Shown here piece after piece: positions 21,746 to 34,910 of a stretch of 64,000 nucleotides of DNA. The position numbers and the translations under genes were made by a program. How positions within the stretch are numbered: the first letter of the stretch is position 1; every line of letters begins with the position of its first letter. This DNA is from Cervus elaphus. Lineage: Eukaryota > Chordata > Mammalia > Artiodactyla > Cervidae. Where the stretch lies: positions 103,861,152 through 103,925,151 of the forward strand of contig NC_057832.1 of assembly GCF_910594005.1 (NCBI RefSeq), in the 5' to 3' direction. The notes under the pieces are model-generated. The model saw nothing but the letters and a program-made list of their open reading frames with translations. It did no database searches and was not told the origin of the DNA.

Positions 21746-23534
21746 CAAAGGGTATCATCTTGTTCGTTGAACTTGATTCTTGTCGGCTGATTCCAGAAAC
21801 TGCATTATATGCTGGGTCTGCAAAGATAAAAGTGAGGTTGTACTTGCTGTCCATCAAAAGGTGATGATTATTTTTCAGCTTGGCCCAAATTTTTGAATGA
21901 TGTAGTTGCCTGAACAGGAAACTCGTGGGGGAAAAAAGACAACAAGAAAAAATTAAAAAGAAGAGAGACTCCATATGGGACTTTCTAGTTCTATCTTTAT
22001 TTATGGCACATTTTTGGTTTTTGGTTTTTTGCTGTCATATTGGAATCCAAGCTTTATTTCTCTTTGGTTCAGTTTCACCATTTGTAAATGGACCTAATGT
22101 TTCTAATTTAGCCAGTCAATAAGGCATCCCCTGAGGCTCTTTGGAAGATTTACAAATGCAAAGCTGGAGGGATCCTGTTTGAACACATGGATAAGTGTTA
22201 TCTCTTTGCCATAAAATATTTTTGCCTCTATAATTCTGTTAAAACTTAAATCTGTGTTGTTTTTTTCACCTACACTATCTGGTTAAGTAGTTACTAACAT
22301 TTTAAGATGCTCTTTGATGCAGGGTTTTACAGGTATACAGAAGGCTTCCAAAGTCCATGGAAATCTAAGATAGCTCACAATAGTGCCTTTTTCAACAGGA
22401 CAGGAGCTGTTCATTAACTCTTCTCCCCACTTTCTCTTTTGTATCTAGCAGGACCTGAATTGGCCAGACCACATTGCTTTTTAGTAGATGATTAGGTTTT
22501 TTTACCAAGCCTGGGGAAGGATTGTTTGGAATAAAAGAGAAATCAATCTTACTGTTTTCCCTCCAGGACTGAAAGAGACTGAGGTCTGTTCTGTCATTGT
22601 CCCAACGTGTAAAGACCATGTGTGTGTGCGGTTTGCACTGCGTGGACATGGCAGTCTGATGCTCCGCGTAATGAAGGACCAGGGCTTGCTCAGGCTTCTG
22701 AGCGTCAAGCGTTGTGTCACGAGAAACCGGATGTGATTTTCCTGCTTTGGAACCAGGCGGTGTGTGGTGTAAACTGTTGGCTCAGGACTGGCCTCTTCTC
22801 CGCTGGTAGCCCAAGGAAACAGCTACTTTTTTTCTTTATACCTTGGTTCTTATTTTTGATTCGCTCTTTACAATGGGTCTTACATCTGTCTCCTTTCTTT
22901 TCCCTATATAAGTCCGTATTTGGCATTATTTTGTCATTTCAAACACTCATAGGCTTTCCAGAGCTTCAATTTCTTACCCTGAAAAAGAATAACGTCACAG
23001 GCCAGTAAACTGTTTGGAAGACATTAGGTTACTGTCATTGTGAAGATGTTAATATAATGGGCAAAAAAGTTTATGAAATTCTTTGGTCCTTCACTTGAAG
23101 ATTAAATTCAATAGGCATTATTGCTGAGTGTAAAGAAGAGCTATAGGCTGTGAGAGACGCCAGGAGAAATAAGTTATTGCCTCTGTTGTCATAGATCTCA
23201 GAATCCACCAGGTATTCTGTAGGCAAATACAGCCCGAGATGGAAGTGTTGAGGCAAGAAGGAGGAGACTGAGAGTTATTGGAGTTCAGAGGGTGATCCCT
23301 AGCTCTGCAGCAAGCCCTGTGTTAGGGACCACATTCCCCATTTGGTCCCCATAGCAACTCTCCAAGCTGAAGAGATGAGGAAAACAAGGTTTAGGGTTGT
23401 TGAGAGATGTCTTCTAGAAGGGATAAAAAATGAAAGAATAAATTTGACTCCTTTCGGAAGCAGTAGAAAAGAATTTGTTTTCATTTAGATGAAAATTACC
23501 CTTGAGCATCATCCTTCAAATTAAATGTGCATTG
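21746..23534. other. Unique intronic sequence; nothing recognised
   Basis: Opposing open frames around 22488-23008 show no recognisable protein family, splice context or codon signal. Confidence 0.35.
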
Positions 23535-23985
23535 TTTTTTTTAAGTGAAATATAGTCAATTTACAATGTTGTTTACAATGTTAGTTTCTGATGTATAGCA
23601 GACTATTTCAGTCATACATACATACACATGTGTGTATATGTGTGTGAGTATATTCTTTTTCAGATTCTTTTCCATTATAGTTTATTATAAGATACTGACT
23701 ATAATTCCCTGTGCTATACAACAGGACCTATTCACCTATTTTATATATAAGAGTGTGTATCTATTAATCCCAAACTCCTAATTTATCCCTCCCCCCATTT
23801 CCCCTTTGGTAACCATAAGTTTATTTTCCATGTCTGTGAGTCTATTTCTGTTTTATAAATGAGTTCATTTGTATAATATTTTCAGATCCCACATATAGGT
23901 GATATCATATTTGTCTTTGTCTGACTCACTTGACTTAGTATGATAATCTCTAGGTCCATCCAAGTTGTCACAAGTGGCAAAATTG
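23535..23985 (-). mobile_element. Old L1 3' fragment
   Basis: Same antisense L1 3' segment as at 2065: ATAGTCAATTTACAATGTTG, TATTCTTTTTCAGATTC, CTATACAACAGGACC, AGTATGATAATCTCTAGGTC. Confidence 0.78.
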
Positions 23986-24272
23986 CAAGTTCTTTATAAA
24001 TTTTGGTCTTTGGGTTCTTTTGCTTTGGTTTTTGCCTTATAATAATGCATTCCCAAATAAGTGTTACCGAATATCTGGGACACTAGGTTGGCAGTGAGTG
24101 GCATATATTTTCAGCCCCGAAGAGTTACTGTTTATAGTTAGGGAACTGTATGACATTTCAGAGGAAAGAGAGGGAAGTGAGAGGGAGAGGTTTCAAAGAA
24201 CACTAAGAATTGCCCATTGTCTTATGATTAATAGTGAGAAAAGATGTAACACATGATCATTAAATAACAAAC

Positions 24273-24862
24273 AGTACCACAACTGAAATTATTTGCAAAG
24301 CAGCAATGGAGACACAGACATAGAGAATAGACTTACTGACACAGGGGCAGGGGGAGGAATGAGAGGGGGAATGTATGAAGAGAGTGACATGGAAGCTTAC
24401 ATTACAATATATAAAATAGGTAGCCAATGGGAATTTGCTGTATGGCTCAGGGAACTCATATCAGGGCTCTGTAACAACCTCGAGGGGTCAGATGTGGAGG
24501 GAGGTTCAAGAGGGAAGGGGACATGTGTATATTGGGCTTCCCTGGTAGCTCAGTCAGTAAAGAAACTGCCTGCAGTGCAGGAGACCCGGTTCAACCCCTG
24601 GGTCAGGAAGATGCCCTGGAGAAGGAAATGGCAACCCACTCCAGTATTCTTGCCTGGAGAACCCCATGGACAGAGGAGCCTGGAGGGCTACAGTCCGTGG
24701 TATCGCAAGAGTCGGACACGACTTAGGGACTAAACCACCAACCACCACCACCATGGGTGACTCATGTTGATGTTTGGCAGAAACCAACACAATTCTGTAA
24801 AGCAATTATCCATCAATTAAATAAATAAATTTTTTAAAAGAAAAAAACCAAAGAGTACCACA
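24273..24862 (+). mobile_element. L1 3' UTR interrupted by a SINE
   Basis: L1 3' UTR (CAATGGAGACACAGACATAG, GGAATTTGCTGTATGGCTCA) is split by a Bov-tA and resumes with GTGACTCATGTTGATGTTTG to an A-rich tail. AGTACCACA repeats at 24273-24281 and 24854-24862. Confidence 0.82.
24534..24733 (+). mobile_element. Bov-tA-type SINE nested in L1 3' UTR
   Basis: GGGCTTCCCTGGTAGCTCAG head; ends GGACACGACTTAGGGAC. Sits inside the L1 listed at 24273-24862. Confidence 0.88.
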
Positions 24863-25645
24863 GAAAAGAAAGTAGGTCCCTGCCTCCTGTACTCACTGGA
24901 AGCATTCTGTTGACCATGAACATATTATCAATTAGGAAGTTACAAGCAGAGAAGCAAATATAAGTAAAACACCTTCCCCTCATCCTTCACTTCCCCCATT
25001 CTTAACTTCTTTTTCCTTCCTGATAATGAATTTTTTCACTTTTCCCGGTCCCAGTTTTAAAAAGTCTCTTTTATTTGCCCTTCTTCCCCCAAAAGAGTAG
25101 ACAAAAAGAGAGCTCCCTTCCAGAAGCAGCAGTGAAAAAGCTTAGCGTTCTTGCATGGCTGTGGGATACAAAAGGATTCCTTGGTTGAGTGTGATGTCTC
25201 ATAGAGCAGGCTGTATTTCCAGGACGGGTTATACACATGTGTATACATGTGCATACAGGGTCTGATCTGACTAATGCACAATGTATCCCCATACTTCACA
25301 ATCATAATTTTTTTAGGTCAAGGAGCAATTTGCATCAGCGTATTTTGCTTTTCAGCACCAACTGACTTTGCTAGTGTAAACCCAAAATTTCTAAAGGGCT
25401 GAAAAGAGGTAGTTGTTTGGGGACAGGAGAACCATTGCTTTTGAAATACGAAGTAAAATGGAGAGAGCCTAGCAAACATGTTTCTTAGATAAGGCCCATT
25501 CTTACATCAAAAAGAACCTAAAACTTGAGTTGTTAGAGGATGGGGGAAAGTGACTATGTGACTTGATGATAGGGGCTAAAGCTAGGACTATTGACAAAGA
25601 GAAGCTAGGTATTAAAGTAGGTTTCAAGAAAGAGATCGGATTGAG
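24863..25645. other. Unique intronic sequence; nothing recognised
   Basis: No supported gene or repeat. Confidence 0.35.
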
Positions 25646-25805
25646 AGGGAGGGGGGAGGGGGGATTGGGATGGAGAATACATGTAAATCCATGGCTGATT
25701 CATGTCAATGTATGGCAAAAACCACTACAATATTGTAAAGAAATTAGCCTCCAACTAATAAAAATAAATGGGAAAAATATAAATTAAAAAAAAAAAGAGA
25801 GAGAA
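25646..25805 (+). mobile_element. L1 3'-terminus fragment
   Basis: Last ~150 bases of an L1 of the same type as 4331-6710: a G-rich run, CCATGGCTGATTCATGTC, ATTAGCCTCCAACTAATAAA and an A-rich tail. No clear TSD. Confidence 0.85.
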
Positions 25806-27865
25806 AGAATGTTCAGACGAGCCACCATGAAATTTTATCTTGGAGTAACTGACTTGGTTAAGGAGGAAGGACATCCCTATGCTAAGAAAATTCTACATAG
25901 ATGCTAACAAGACAGTAGATACTTTAGCTTGTGAAGATCACCTGTCCATCCCAGAAGCCTGTAGGTTTCATAAATAGGGAAGTAATATATTTAAGAATAC
26001 TTTAAAAGTTCCTACTGTGTACAGACCACTGGGATAGAGGAAGGTTAGCATGCATATGTTGCAAATAATTTAAGGGAATGAAAAGTAGGGATAGTGGTAT
26101 AGAGACATTAAGAAAGCTGAGGATAGAGCTTTCTGGCATTAGAATTTCAACTTTGACCTGGGGTATTATAGTGTAAGACATTTTTAAATCCTTCTCTAGC
26201 ATTGGGCTTGACAGTAGTATTAGTATATCCCACAGGTATTTAAAGAGAAAAAAACAGGTTAGCTGGGGGTCTCCTGTTGCAGCCCCTATTAACTCTGTAA
26301 GCCCCAGGAGTTCTTAATGTCACAGGCTGATCAGCATCCTTAATTTTATTTTTTTACAGTGTGTGCCAGATGACAACATCTCAAGATTATTTATAAAATC
26401 TAATAATACATTGCACCAGGAATTAGGAAGGTCCTGTTACAATTTTCTAGATAGGGAAACTGAAGATTGAAAATTAAATAATTTTATTCCATGTTCAAGC
26501 AGAGATCATTGTGTGGTATCTGTACAAATAGAAAGAAGGGTCAGAAATAACAATTATGCCAAAATTTTATCTTCTAAACTGTTTTCCAGTGAGACATCTC
26601 ATGAGATCATTCTTCATCATCTTTTTCTCTCTTCTAAAAAGTTTGAATTCACAGTTAACCTTCCTTTTCCTGCTGTAACGATCTTCCCCTGTTCAATTTA
26701 TCACTTTCATGACAGCTGATACTAGTCTAAGCTAATATGGTAACAATTTGAGATAATATTGCAGATGCACAAGGACATGCTCATATGAGTCAATTAAAGA
26801 AGTCACAGTAAGTTGCCATTGAAAGTGTAGCAGCTGCATCCTTGAAAACAGATGCTCTTCTGGGTCTGAATGAGTTCAATTTTGACTAATTTTAAGACCT
26901 AAACAGATTTCAGTCTGGTTAATATTAGGATGTGGAACCACTTGAGACATCCTAATGTCCTAGACTGATTGCTTCTCCATGACAGTTAGTATATGTCTTT
27001 CCTTGAGAGATGCTGAGTATTTGATATGCCAGGGATTGTTATGTCCATAGGAAATATAGATGCTCAACTCTCAGCTGTAGGAACGTGGACTAATGAAATC
27101 AAGGTGACTTCTGAAGGCAATACAGTTTATTTATTTATTTTTTTTTAAGTGCTTTGACTGTAGGGATTGACCAGAATTGCTTTGTACTATACATATGCAA
27201 GATTCCTTGACAGCACAGGAAACTAGCTATAATAAATGATTTCCCTGTCTTTACTTTGTCCCTTGGATACACTCAAGAAACAAAAGTGAAAGTTAGTTGT
27301 AAATGCCAAGTCATTTCGTCTCCTGCCTGATCTTTATCAATCTATTATTATGTGAATTATTTGTCATGTTATATTGGTCAATTAAATAATTTGTTCTGTT
27401 TGAAAAATCAGAGACTGAGCTCCTGTAATGCCTCCTATTATTCTGCTGGCCCTGAAAATAGGGGTGTGTGTGTGTTGAAAATCCCTTACTTGAAGGAGTT
27501 AATGATCTGGTAGGCATGCATACTGATAAACAGATGATAAACAGAATATGATAGCTAATAGAACTGTGTGAAAAACATAAGCAGAGGAACAAGTGGTCCT
27601 GCCAGGAAGCATGAACAGTTCAGAAAGAGGAATAAGAGCCATCAAATGTATAGAATCATTAAACACCATGATATGTTTAAGGAATTTGCTTTAAAAGGGT
27701 AGCAAATCAAAGGGCCAGAGCTGGGGAAGGGAGAAGTTTGAGAGAAAGGAGAAAGTAGTGAAAGATGGAGAAAAACTGAAGTGTTGGGCAGAAAGCAAAA
27801 ATCGTGGAAAGCCATTCTAAGAAGCTTCATCATATAAGCAATTGGAAACATTGATGTTTTTCCAA
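25806..27865. other. Largely unique intron; possible diverged MIR near 26380-26500
   Basis: No exon or RNA gene seen. A short (TATT)n run at 27127-27140 and a (GT)n run at 27465-27475 are the only simple repeats. Confidence 0.35.
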
Positions 27866-27868
27866 GTA

Positions 27869-30200
27869 ATTCTTAATCCAGTTCAGTTCAGTCGCTCAGT
27901 CATGTCCAACTCTTTGCGACCCCGTGAATCGCAGCACGCCAGGCCTCCCTGTCCATCACCAGCTCCCGGAGTTTACCCAAACTCATGCCCATCGAGTCGG
28001 TGATGCCATCCAACCATCTCGTCCTCTGTCGTCCCTTTCTCCTCCTGCCCCCAATCCCTCCCAGCATCAGGGTCTTTTCCAATGAGTGAACTCTTCACAT
28101 GAGGTGGCCAAAGTACTGGAGTTTCAGCTTCAGCATCAGTCCTTCCAATGAACAGCCAGGACTGATCTCCTTCAGTATGGACTGGTTGGATCTCCTTACA
28201 GTCCAAGGGACTCTCAAGAGTCTTCTCCAACACCACAGTTCAAAAGCATCAGTTCTTCGGCGCTCAGCTTTCTTCACAGTCCAACTCTCACACCCATACA
28301 TGACCACTGGAAAAGCCATAGCCTTGACCAGACGGACCTTTGTTGGCAAAGTAATGTCTCTGCTTTTTAACATGCTTTCTAGGTTGGTCATAACTTTCCT
28401 CCCAAGGAGTAAGTCTCTTTTAATTTCAGGGCTGCAATCACCATCTGCAGTGATTTTGGAGCCCAAAAAAATAAAGTCTGATACTGTTTCCACTCTTTCC
28501 CCATCTATTTCCCATGATGTGATGGGACCAGATGCCATGATCTTAGTTTTCTGAATGTTGAGCTTTAAGCCAACTTTTCCACTCTCCTCTTTCACTTTTA
28601 TCAAGAGGCTTTTTAGTTCTTCTTCACTTTCTGCCATAAGGGTAGTGTCATCTGCATATCTGAGGTTATTGATATTTCTCCTGGCAATCTTGATTCCAGC
28701 TTGTGCTTCTTCCAGCCCAGCGTTTCTCATGATGTACTCTGCATAGAAGTTAAATAAGCAGGGTGACAATATACAGCCTTGACGTACTCCTTTTCCTATT
28801 TGGAACCAGTCTGTTGTTCCATGTCCAGTTGCTTCCTGAGCTGCATACAGGTTTCTCAAGAGGCAGGTCAGGTGGTCTGGTATTCCCATCTCTTTCAGAA
28901 TTTTCCACAGTTTATTGTGATCCACACAGTCAAAGGCTTTGGCGTAGTCAATAAAGCAGAAATAGATGTTTTTCTGGAACTCTCTTGCTCCTTTGATGAT
29001 CCAGCAGATGTTGGCAATTTGATCTCTGGTTCCTCTGCCTTTTCTAAAACCAGCTTGACATCTGGAAGTTCACGGTTCAGGTATTGCTGAAGCCTGGCTT
29101 GGAGAATTTTGAGCATTACTTTACTAGCGTGTGAGATAAGTGCAATTGTGCGTAGTTTGAACATTCTTTGGCATTGCCTTTCTTTGGGACTGAAATGAAA
29201 ACTGACCTTTTCCAGTCCTGTGGCCACTGCTGAGTTTTCCAAATTTGCTGGCATATTGAGTGCAGCACTTTCACAGCATCATCTTTCAGGATTTGGAATA
29301 GCTCAACTGGAATTCCATCACCTCCGCTAGCTTTGTTCGTAGTGATGTTTTCTAAGGCCCACTTAACTTCACATTCCAGGATGTCTGGTTCTAGGTGAGT
29401 GATCACACCATCGTGATTATCTGGGTCGTGAGGATCTTTTTTGTACAGTTCTTCTGTGTATTCTTGCCACCTCTTCTTAATATCTTCTGCTTCTGGTTAG
29501 ATCCATACCATTTCTGTCCTTTATCGAACCCATCTTTGCATGAAATGTCCCCTTGGTATCTCTGATTTTCTTGAAGAGATCTCTAGTCTTTCCCATTCTG
29601 TTGTTTTCCTCTATTTCTTTGCATTGATAGCTGAGTAAGGCTTTCTTATCTCTTCTTGCTATACTTTGGAACTCTGCATTCAAATGGGAATATCTTTCCT
29701 TTTCTCCTTTGCTTTTTGCTTCCTGTCTATCACAGCTATTTGTAAGACCTCCTCAGATAGCCATTTTGCTTTTTTGCATTTCTTTTCCATGGGGATGGTC
29801 TAGATCCCTGTCTCCTGTACAGTGTCACGAACCTCCATCCATAGTTCATCAGGCATTCTGACTATCAGATCTAGTCCCTTAAATCTATTTCTCACTTCCA
29901 CTGTATAATCATAAGGGATTTGTTATAGGTCATACTTGAATAATCCTGTGGTTTTCCCTACTTTCTTCAATTTAAGTCTGAATTTGGCAATAAAGAGTTC
30001 ATGATCTGAGCCACAGTCAGCTCCCAGTCTTGTTTTTGCTGACTGTATAGAGCTTCTCCATCTTTGGCTGCAAAGAATATAATCAATCTGATTTCGGTGT
30101 TGGCCATCTGGTGATGTCCATGTGTAGAGTCTTCTCTTGTATTGTTGGAAGAGGGTGTTTGCTATGACCAGTGCATTCTCTTGGCAAAACTGTGTTATAG
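27869..30200 (-). mobile_element. BovB (RTE) LINE, 2.3 kb antisense fragment
   Basis: The longest BovB in the window, lacking the 5' third. Read on the - strand it covers the end of the endonuclease domain (near 30000-30200, AKTRLGADCGSDHELLIAK-type text), the reverse transcriptase and the 3' end with the CAGTTCAGTTCAGT tail at 27869-27890. The catalytic YADD is intact at 28647-28658, within an open stretch 28095-28925. Frameshifts and stops separate this from the pieces at 28895-29254, 29116-29406 and 29477-29683. It is a pseudo-copy and not a host gene. Confidence 0.93.
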
Positions 30201-30558
30201 AATTAGCCTAGAGTTAGTTAAGAATCAGCCTAGAGGGTCATTGGCCAGACAGTGGCTTTGGCCACCACCAGCCATCAGCAAGACTGGGAATGAAGACATT
30301 CAGCTTCTCAGAGTCTACTGTGAAATAAGCAAGAGAGAACTGGCAACATATGTTCATTCACCTAATAAACAGTATCTCTCCCAGAGACCAAGGTTTAGCG
30401 TCCTCATATAAACCAATCAATTTAGTACAGAAAGCCACAGTCATGTAGCCACAAATGCTTAGGCATCTCAAAGATGCCTGCTTTTATGCAATGGTTCTAA
30501 GAGGAACAAGGATATTTTAAATGATCTGATGTATTAGAAAAACAGCTCAAAGTGCTAT
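30201..30558. other. Unique intronic sequence; nothing recognised
   Basis: No supported gene or repeat between two BovB copies. Confidence 0.35.
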
Positions 30559-31986
30559 CTTAATAAAATTGTTGTTCAGTCACTCAGTCCTGTCCTACAC
30601 TTTGCAACCCCATGGACTGCAGCATGCCAGGCTTCCCTGTGCTTCACCATCTTCTGGAGCTTGCTCAAACTCATGTCCATTGAGTAAGTGATGCCATCCA
30701 ACTATTTGGTCCTCTGTCATCCCCTTCTCCTGCCTTCAGTCTTTCCCAGCATCAGGGTCTTTTCCAGTGAGTCAGCTCTTCACATCAGGGGGCCAAAGTA
30801 TTGGAGCTTAGGCCTCAGCACATCAGTCCTTCCACTGAATATTCAGGATTGATTTCCTTTAGGATTGACTGATTTGATCTCCTTGCAGTCCAAGGGACTC
30901 TCAAGAGTCTTCTCCAACTCCATAGTTTGAAAGCATCTATTCTTTGACACTCATCCTTCTTTATGGTCCACCTCTCACATCCATACATGACTACTGGAAA
31001 AACCATAGCTTTGACTAAACGGATCTTTGTCAGTAAAGTAATGTCTCTGCTTTTTATTATGCTGTCTAGGTTGGTCATAGCTTTTCTTCCAAGAACCAAG
31101 CATCTTTTAATTTCATGGCTGCAGTCACCATCTGCAGTGATTTTGGAGCCCAAAAAACTAAAGTCTATCACTGTTTCCATTGTTTTCCCCATCTATCTGC
31201 CATGAAGTGATGAGACCAGATGCCATGATCTTAGTTTTCGGAATGTTGAGTTTTCAGCCATCTTTTTCACTCTCCTCTTTCACCTTCATCAACAGGCTCT
31301 TTAGTTCCTCTTCACTTTCTGCCATAAGGGTGGTGTCATCTGCATATCTGAGGTTATTGATATTTCTCCTGGCAATCTTAATTCCAGCTTGTGCTTCATC
31401 CAGCCTGGCATTTCTCATGATGTACTCTGCATATAAGTTAAGTAAGCAGGGCAACAATATACATCCTTGATGTACTCCTTTCCCAATTTGGAACCAGTCC
31501 GTTGTTCTGTGTGTGGTTCTAACTGTTGCTTCTTGATCTGCATACAGGTTTCTCAAGAGGCAGGTTAGGTAGTCTGCTATTCCCATCTCTTTTAGAATTT
31601 TCCACAGTTTGTTGTGAACCACACAGTGAAAGACTTGAGCATAGTCAATGAAGCAGAAGTAGATGTTTTTTTGGAATTCTCTTGCTTTTTCAGTGATCCA
31701 GTTGATGCTGGAAATTTTATCTCTGGTTCCTCTGCCTTTTCTAAATCCAGCTTGTACTCATGAAGTTCTCAGTTCATGTGCTGTTTTAGCCTAGCTTGAA
31801 GGATTTTGAGCATTTCTTTGCTGACATATGAAATGAGTGCAATTGTGTGGTAGTTTGAACATTCTTTGGGATTAGAATGAAAACTGACCTTTTTCAGTCC
31901 TGTGGCCACAGCTGAGTTTTCCAAATTTCCTGGCATATTTAGTGCAGTACTTTAACAGCATCATCTTTTAGGATACTTAATAAAAT
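30559..31986 (-). mobile_element. BovB (RTE) LINE fragment with 11-base TSD
   Basis: Insert at 30570-31975, antisense. It covers part of the reverse transcriptase (RYADDTTLMAESEEELKSLL in the - strand frame 31254-31622) and the downstream conserved domain (30815-31192), broken by frameshifts. CTTAATAAAAT flanks it at 30559-30569 and 31976-31986. Confidence 0.93.
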
Positions 31987-32649
31987 AATCAAGTATGGAT
32001 ATTGTTGAAAGAGTAATCCCCGACATAAATATACAGACATGAGACTCTGAAGGTAGGTGTACATGCATGTGTGTGTGTGCGCATGCATGTCAAGTAATCT
32101 CTGATCTTGACTGTAATCTCCCAAGGAGATTCTGTCAGCATTGCTTTTTTTGGTAGATTTCCATTTGACATTTAAGACGTAGTTAATTGTTTTGTGTTTT
32201 CTTTGCCATCCTCAGCATTTCTTTGCTCAATATATTCCTTCTTGTTAAGAAAACTTCATATGTTTGAGGGAGCTGAATTCTCAAACCAGCTTTTCAGTGG
32301 ATGTTTTCCGTGGAGCCCTGGGCATCATTTTTCATGTTGCTTTACTAAAATGTTATTTTTGCTGTAGATTACAGTTTAGCAAAATATAAAGTGTGCTGCT
32401 GTTATAAACTACTCCTACCTCATTCATTGCAAGTTTTACCAAGACTGCTTATCTGGCGGTTAACTTACTCTACTTGGATTTTTTTTTTTTTTCACATTTG
32501 TAGAGTTTAAAAGTAGTCAACTGCTACACATGATGAAATTACATATTTCTGTAAGAAGAAAGGGAGATTATTTAACTAGGTGAAATTTGTCCAAAATGCC
32601 ATTTGTAGGTTGGGCGATTAGTATAGCCTTGGACCTTAGACCTTGAACA
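31987..32649. other. Unique intronic sequence; nothing recognised
   Basis: Contains an alternating purine-pyrimidine run near 32065-32090 (TGTGTGTGTGCGCATGCATG) and a poly(T) at about 32480. Confidence 0.35.
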
Positions 32650-32854
32650 GGGCTTCCTAGGTGTTGCGATTCGTAAAGAATCCACCTACCAGTGCACGAG
32701 ACACAAGAGATGCGGGTTCGATCCCTGAGTCGGGAAGATCCCCTGGAGCAGGAAATGGCAACGCAGTCCAGTATTTTTGCCTGAAAAACCCCATGGACAG
32801 CAGAGCCTGGTGGGCTATAATCCATGGAGTTGTAGCGTCGGATAAGACTGAGCA
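32650..32854 (+). mobile_element. Bov-tA-type SINE
   Basis: GGGCTTCCTAGGTGTTGCGA head; ends GATAAGACTGAGCACAC followed by a (CA)n(TG)n palindromic run at 32853-32872. Confidence 0.87.
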
Positions 32855-32872
32855 CACACACACATGTGTGTG

Positions 32873-33328
32873 TTTAGACTATGAGCCCAATTTCCTCAGG
32901 GTCTGATTTTCTCCTTTTTTTTTTTTTTTAATTGATATATGCTTTGATCTTCCTGGCACAGTGTCACACAACAGAGGGATTTAAGGGTTCAAAAGCCCTA
33001 ATTGCCTTGAAATATTAGAACACTGTTGCTTATAGTTGCCTTCACCCAGTCTACCAGAAGAAAACATTATGATGGCCGTGATCTCACCTTGTATCAAACA
33101 ACTTGAAAAATGATAGCATTAGAGAGGAAAAGCAGTGTCTACTTTGAGTCCTGCAGACCACGTCAGTGAACATCTCAGATAATGCCAAGGCTGGTAATAA
33201 TTTTAAATCTCCATCACTATATTTCCTTCCTCCTTATACATCTGTTCCCTTAAACAAAATTATTTTTTTGTGTGTTTTCCATATTGCAATTTATTGAAGT
33301 CTGCTTCCACAGAGGAGAACTTAGCCTT
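32873..33328. other. Unique intronic sequence; nothing recognised
   Basis: No supported gene or repeat up to the CpG-rich segment. Confidence 0.35.
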
Positions 33329-33540
33329 TTAAGTCTTGACGGTCCCCCTGGGCTCGTCTCCATGCGTGGCTGAGTCTAGGAACAGATGCAGCACTGAACG
33401 CATACAACTGCAGGTGTAACTTCCACTACGGGTGTTGACGCCCTGCGCGGTAAGGCAGACACCTTCCGAGTTAGTCAGCAGTGCCTCGCCAAATCCCATG
33501 TCCCCTAAGGCCAGGGAGCTCTTCTTCCAAACATTTCATC
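33329..33540 (-). other. CpG-rich unexplained segment, possible processed pseudogene
   Basis: About nine CpG dinucleotides occur in roughly 200 bases, unlike the CpG-poor surroundings. The - strand is open from 33535 to a TAA at 33329-33331, with an in-frame ATG at 33497-33499 (56 codons). Downstream on the - strand an AATAAA lies at about 33290-33295, followed by an A-rich stretch near 33260-33280. I do not recognise the peptide. The layout resembles the 3' end of a processed mRNA copy, but the parent is unknown and no TSD is obvious. Confidence 0.3.
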
Positions 33541-33699
33541 CTCTGAGGAAGAGAATTTTCACATGGAAAAGCAGAAGATACTGATCAATGGAAATTGAAC
33601 CTCAAGGTGGATAGCTTTATCTTTTAAGTACCTTGTTGCTATAATTAAACTTAGAACTCTTAGTCTGGGGAAATCACATGCTACAGAATAATTCTTAAT

Positions 33700-33965
33700 A
33701 TTAATATTGCTTGTGTTTGTTATTTATGTTAATATTGAGTGAGTTTTCTGTGCTATTGTCCTAAGTATCAATATTTTATCTACATTAACCCATTCAATAC
33801 TCCCAACAACTGCAAACTATTCAAAGTTCCCAACAACATTCTGTAGGTACAGATCCCCCTTTTATAGAAGAAACTGAGGCGGACAGAATTTAAGTCATTA
33901 GCTCTTGGTGACAGTATGTAAGTAAGTAACAGAAACTGGACTCAAGGCCAGCTTTTGAGGCTCTA
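33700..33965 (-). mobile_element. MIR SINE
   Basis: ACATTAACCCATTCAATACTCC, AGAAGAAACTGAGGCGGACAG and GAAACTGGACTCAAGGCC in antisense MIR order. Confidence 0.7.
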
Positions 33966-34712
33966 GAGAACGCTAAGAACTTTTGAATGAAATTGCCAAA
34001 TTATTGTTGGTGATGTTTGAGAAACTGTGGGAAACTGTTTACACAACAGAAGTCTAGACATAAGGAAATACAGTTCACATTTTTGTTTAGTATTTTGCTG
34101 ATGAAAAACACCAAATGCTATTAAATGTTTTATCAGTTACTTGGGAGAGAGAGAGAAGTTAGGTTTATCAAATTTTCCAAAAAGACCTTTTTATGAATTT
34201 CAGCTGATTGTAAGTAAGCTCGATATGAGTTAAAGGAAAATGCAGCACTCTTTTTGTGTGTGATACTCCCTGCCCCCGACCCTAGGAGATTTTAGGCTCC
34301 ACACAAGGAGCATGGCTTCTAGAACCTGAGAGTTGATCATTCTCTCTAGACAGGTCAGACCACTCTGTAGTATTTATTATGTTTGGTTCTGAGTCCCACA
34401 TTTCAAGGGAAATAGACAATTGGAATGTTTTTGTTGGTGAACTATGAGAATTATAAAATGGCTCAGTTGTATTATTTGAAGAATAGTTGAAAATCTGGGA
34501 ATATTTAGCCCCAAAAAGAGAAGGGCTCAAGGAAGACAGAAGAGAGATTTTTAGTATTTGAAATACTGACACATGTGAGAATGATTGTTAAGTTGGTAGA
34601 ACCAGGGCCAATGATTAGAAGTCAATGACAACAGATACAGATTGACATAAGATGGTCATATCTTTCTTAGATGGACTAGGCTGTCACAAAAGGTATTGAG
34701 TTTCCTTTCACA
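33966..34712. other. Unique intronic sequence; nothing recognised
   Basis: No supported gene or repeat. Confidence 0.35.
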
Positions 34713-34910
34713 AGGGCTTCCCAGGTGGCACAGGGGTAAAGAATCTGTCTGCCAATGCAGAAGATTGAGGAGAAGCATCTTGATCCCTAAGTTTGATCCC
34801 TGGATTGGGAAATGGAAATGGAAACGCACTGCAGTATTCTCTCCTGGAAAATTCTATGGATAGAGGAGCCCGGCGGGCTACAATCCAAGAGAGTCGAACA
34901 CAACTGAGCA
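34713..34910 (+). mobile_element. Bov-tA-type SINE
   Basis: GGGCTTCCCAGGTGGCACAG head; ends CGAACACAACTGAGCACAC. Confidence 0.86.

Noticed and set aside
22488..23008. Overlapping open frames as a novel gene
   Set aside because: No family resemblance, no splice-flanked structure, and overlapping frames on both strands suggest chance.
28095..28925. 276-codon - strand frame as a retron-like or domesticated RT gene
   Set aside because: Sequence and 3' tail are BovB, with frameshifted continuations on both sides.
27841..30210. TSD for the 2.3 kb BovB copy
   Set aside because: No convincing direct repeat at the two junctions; the right boundary is uncertain by about 10 bases.
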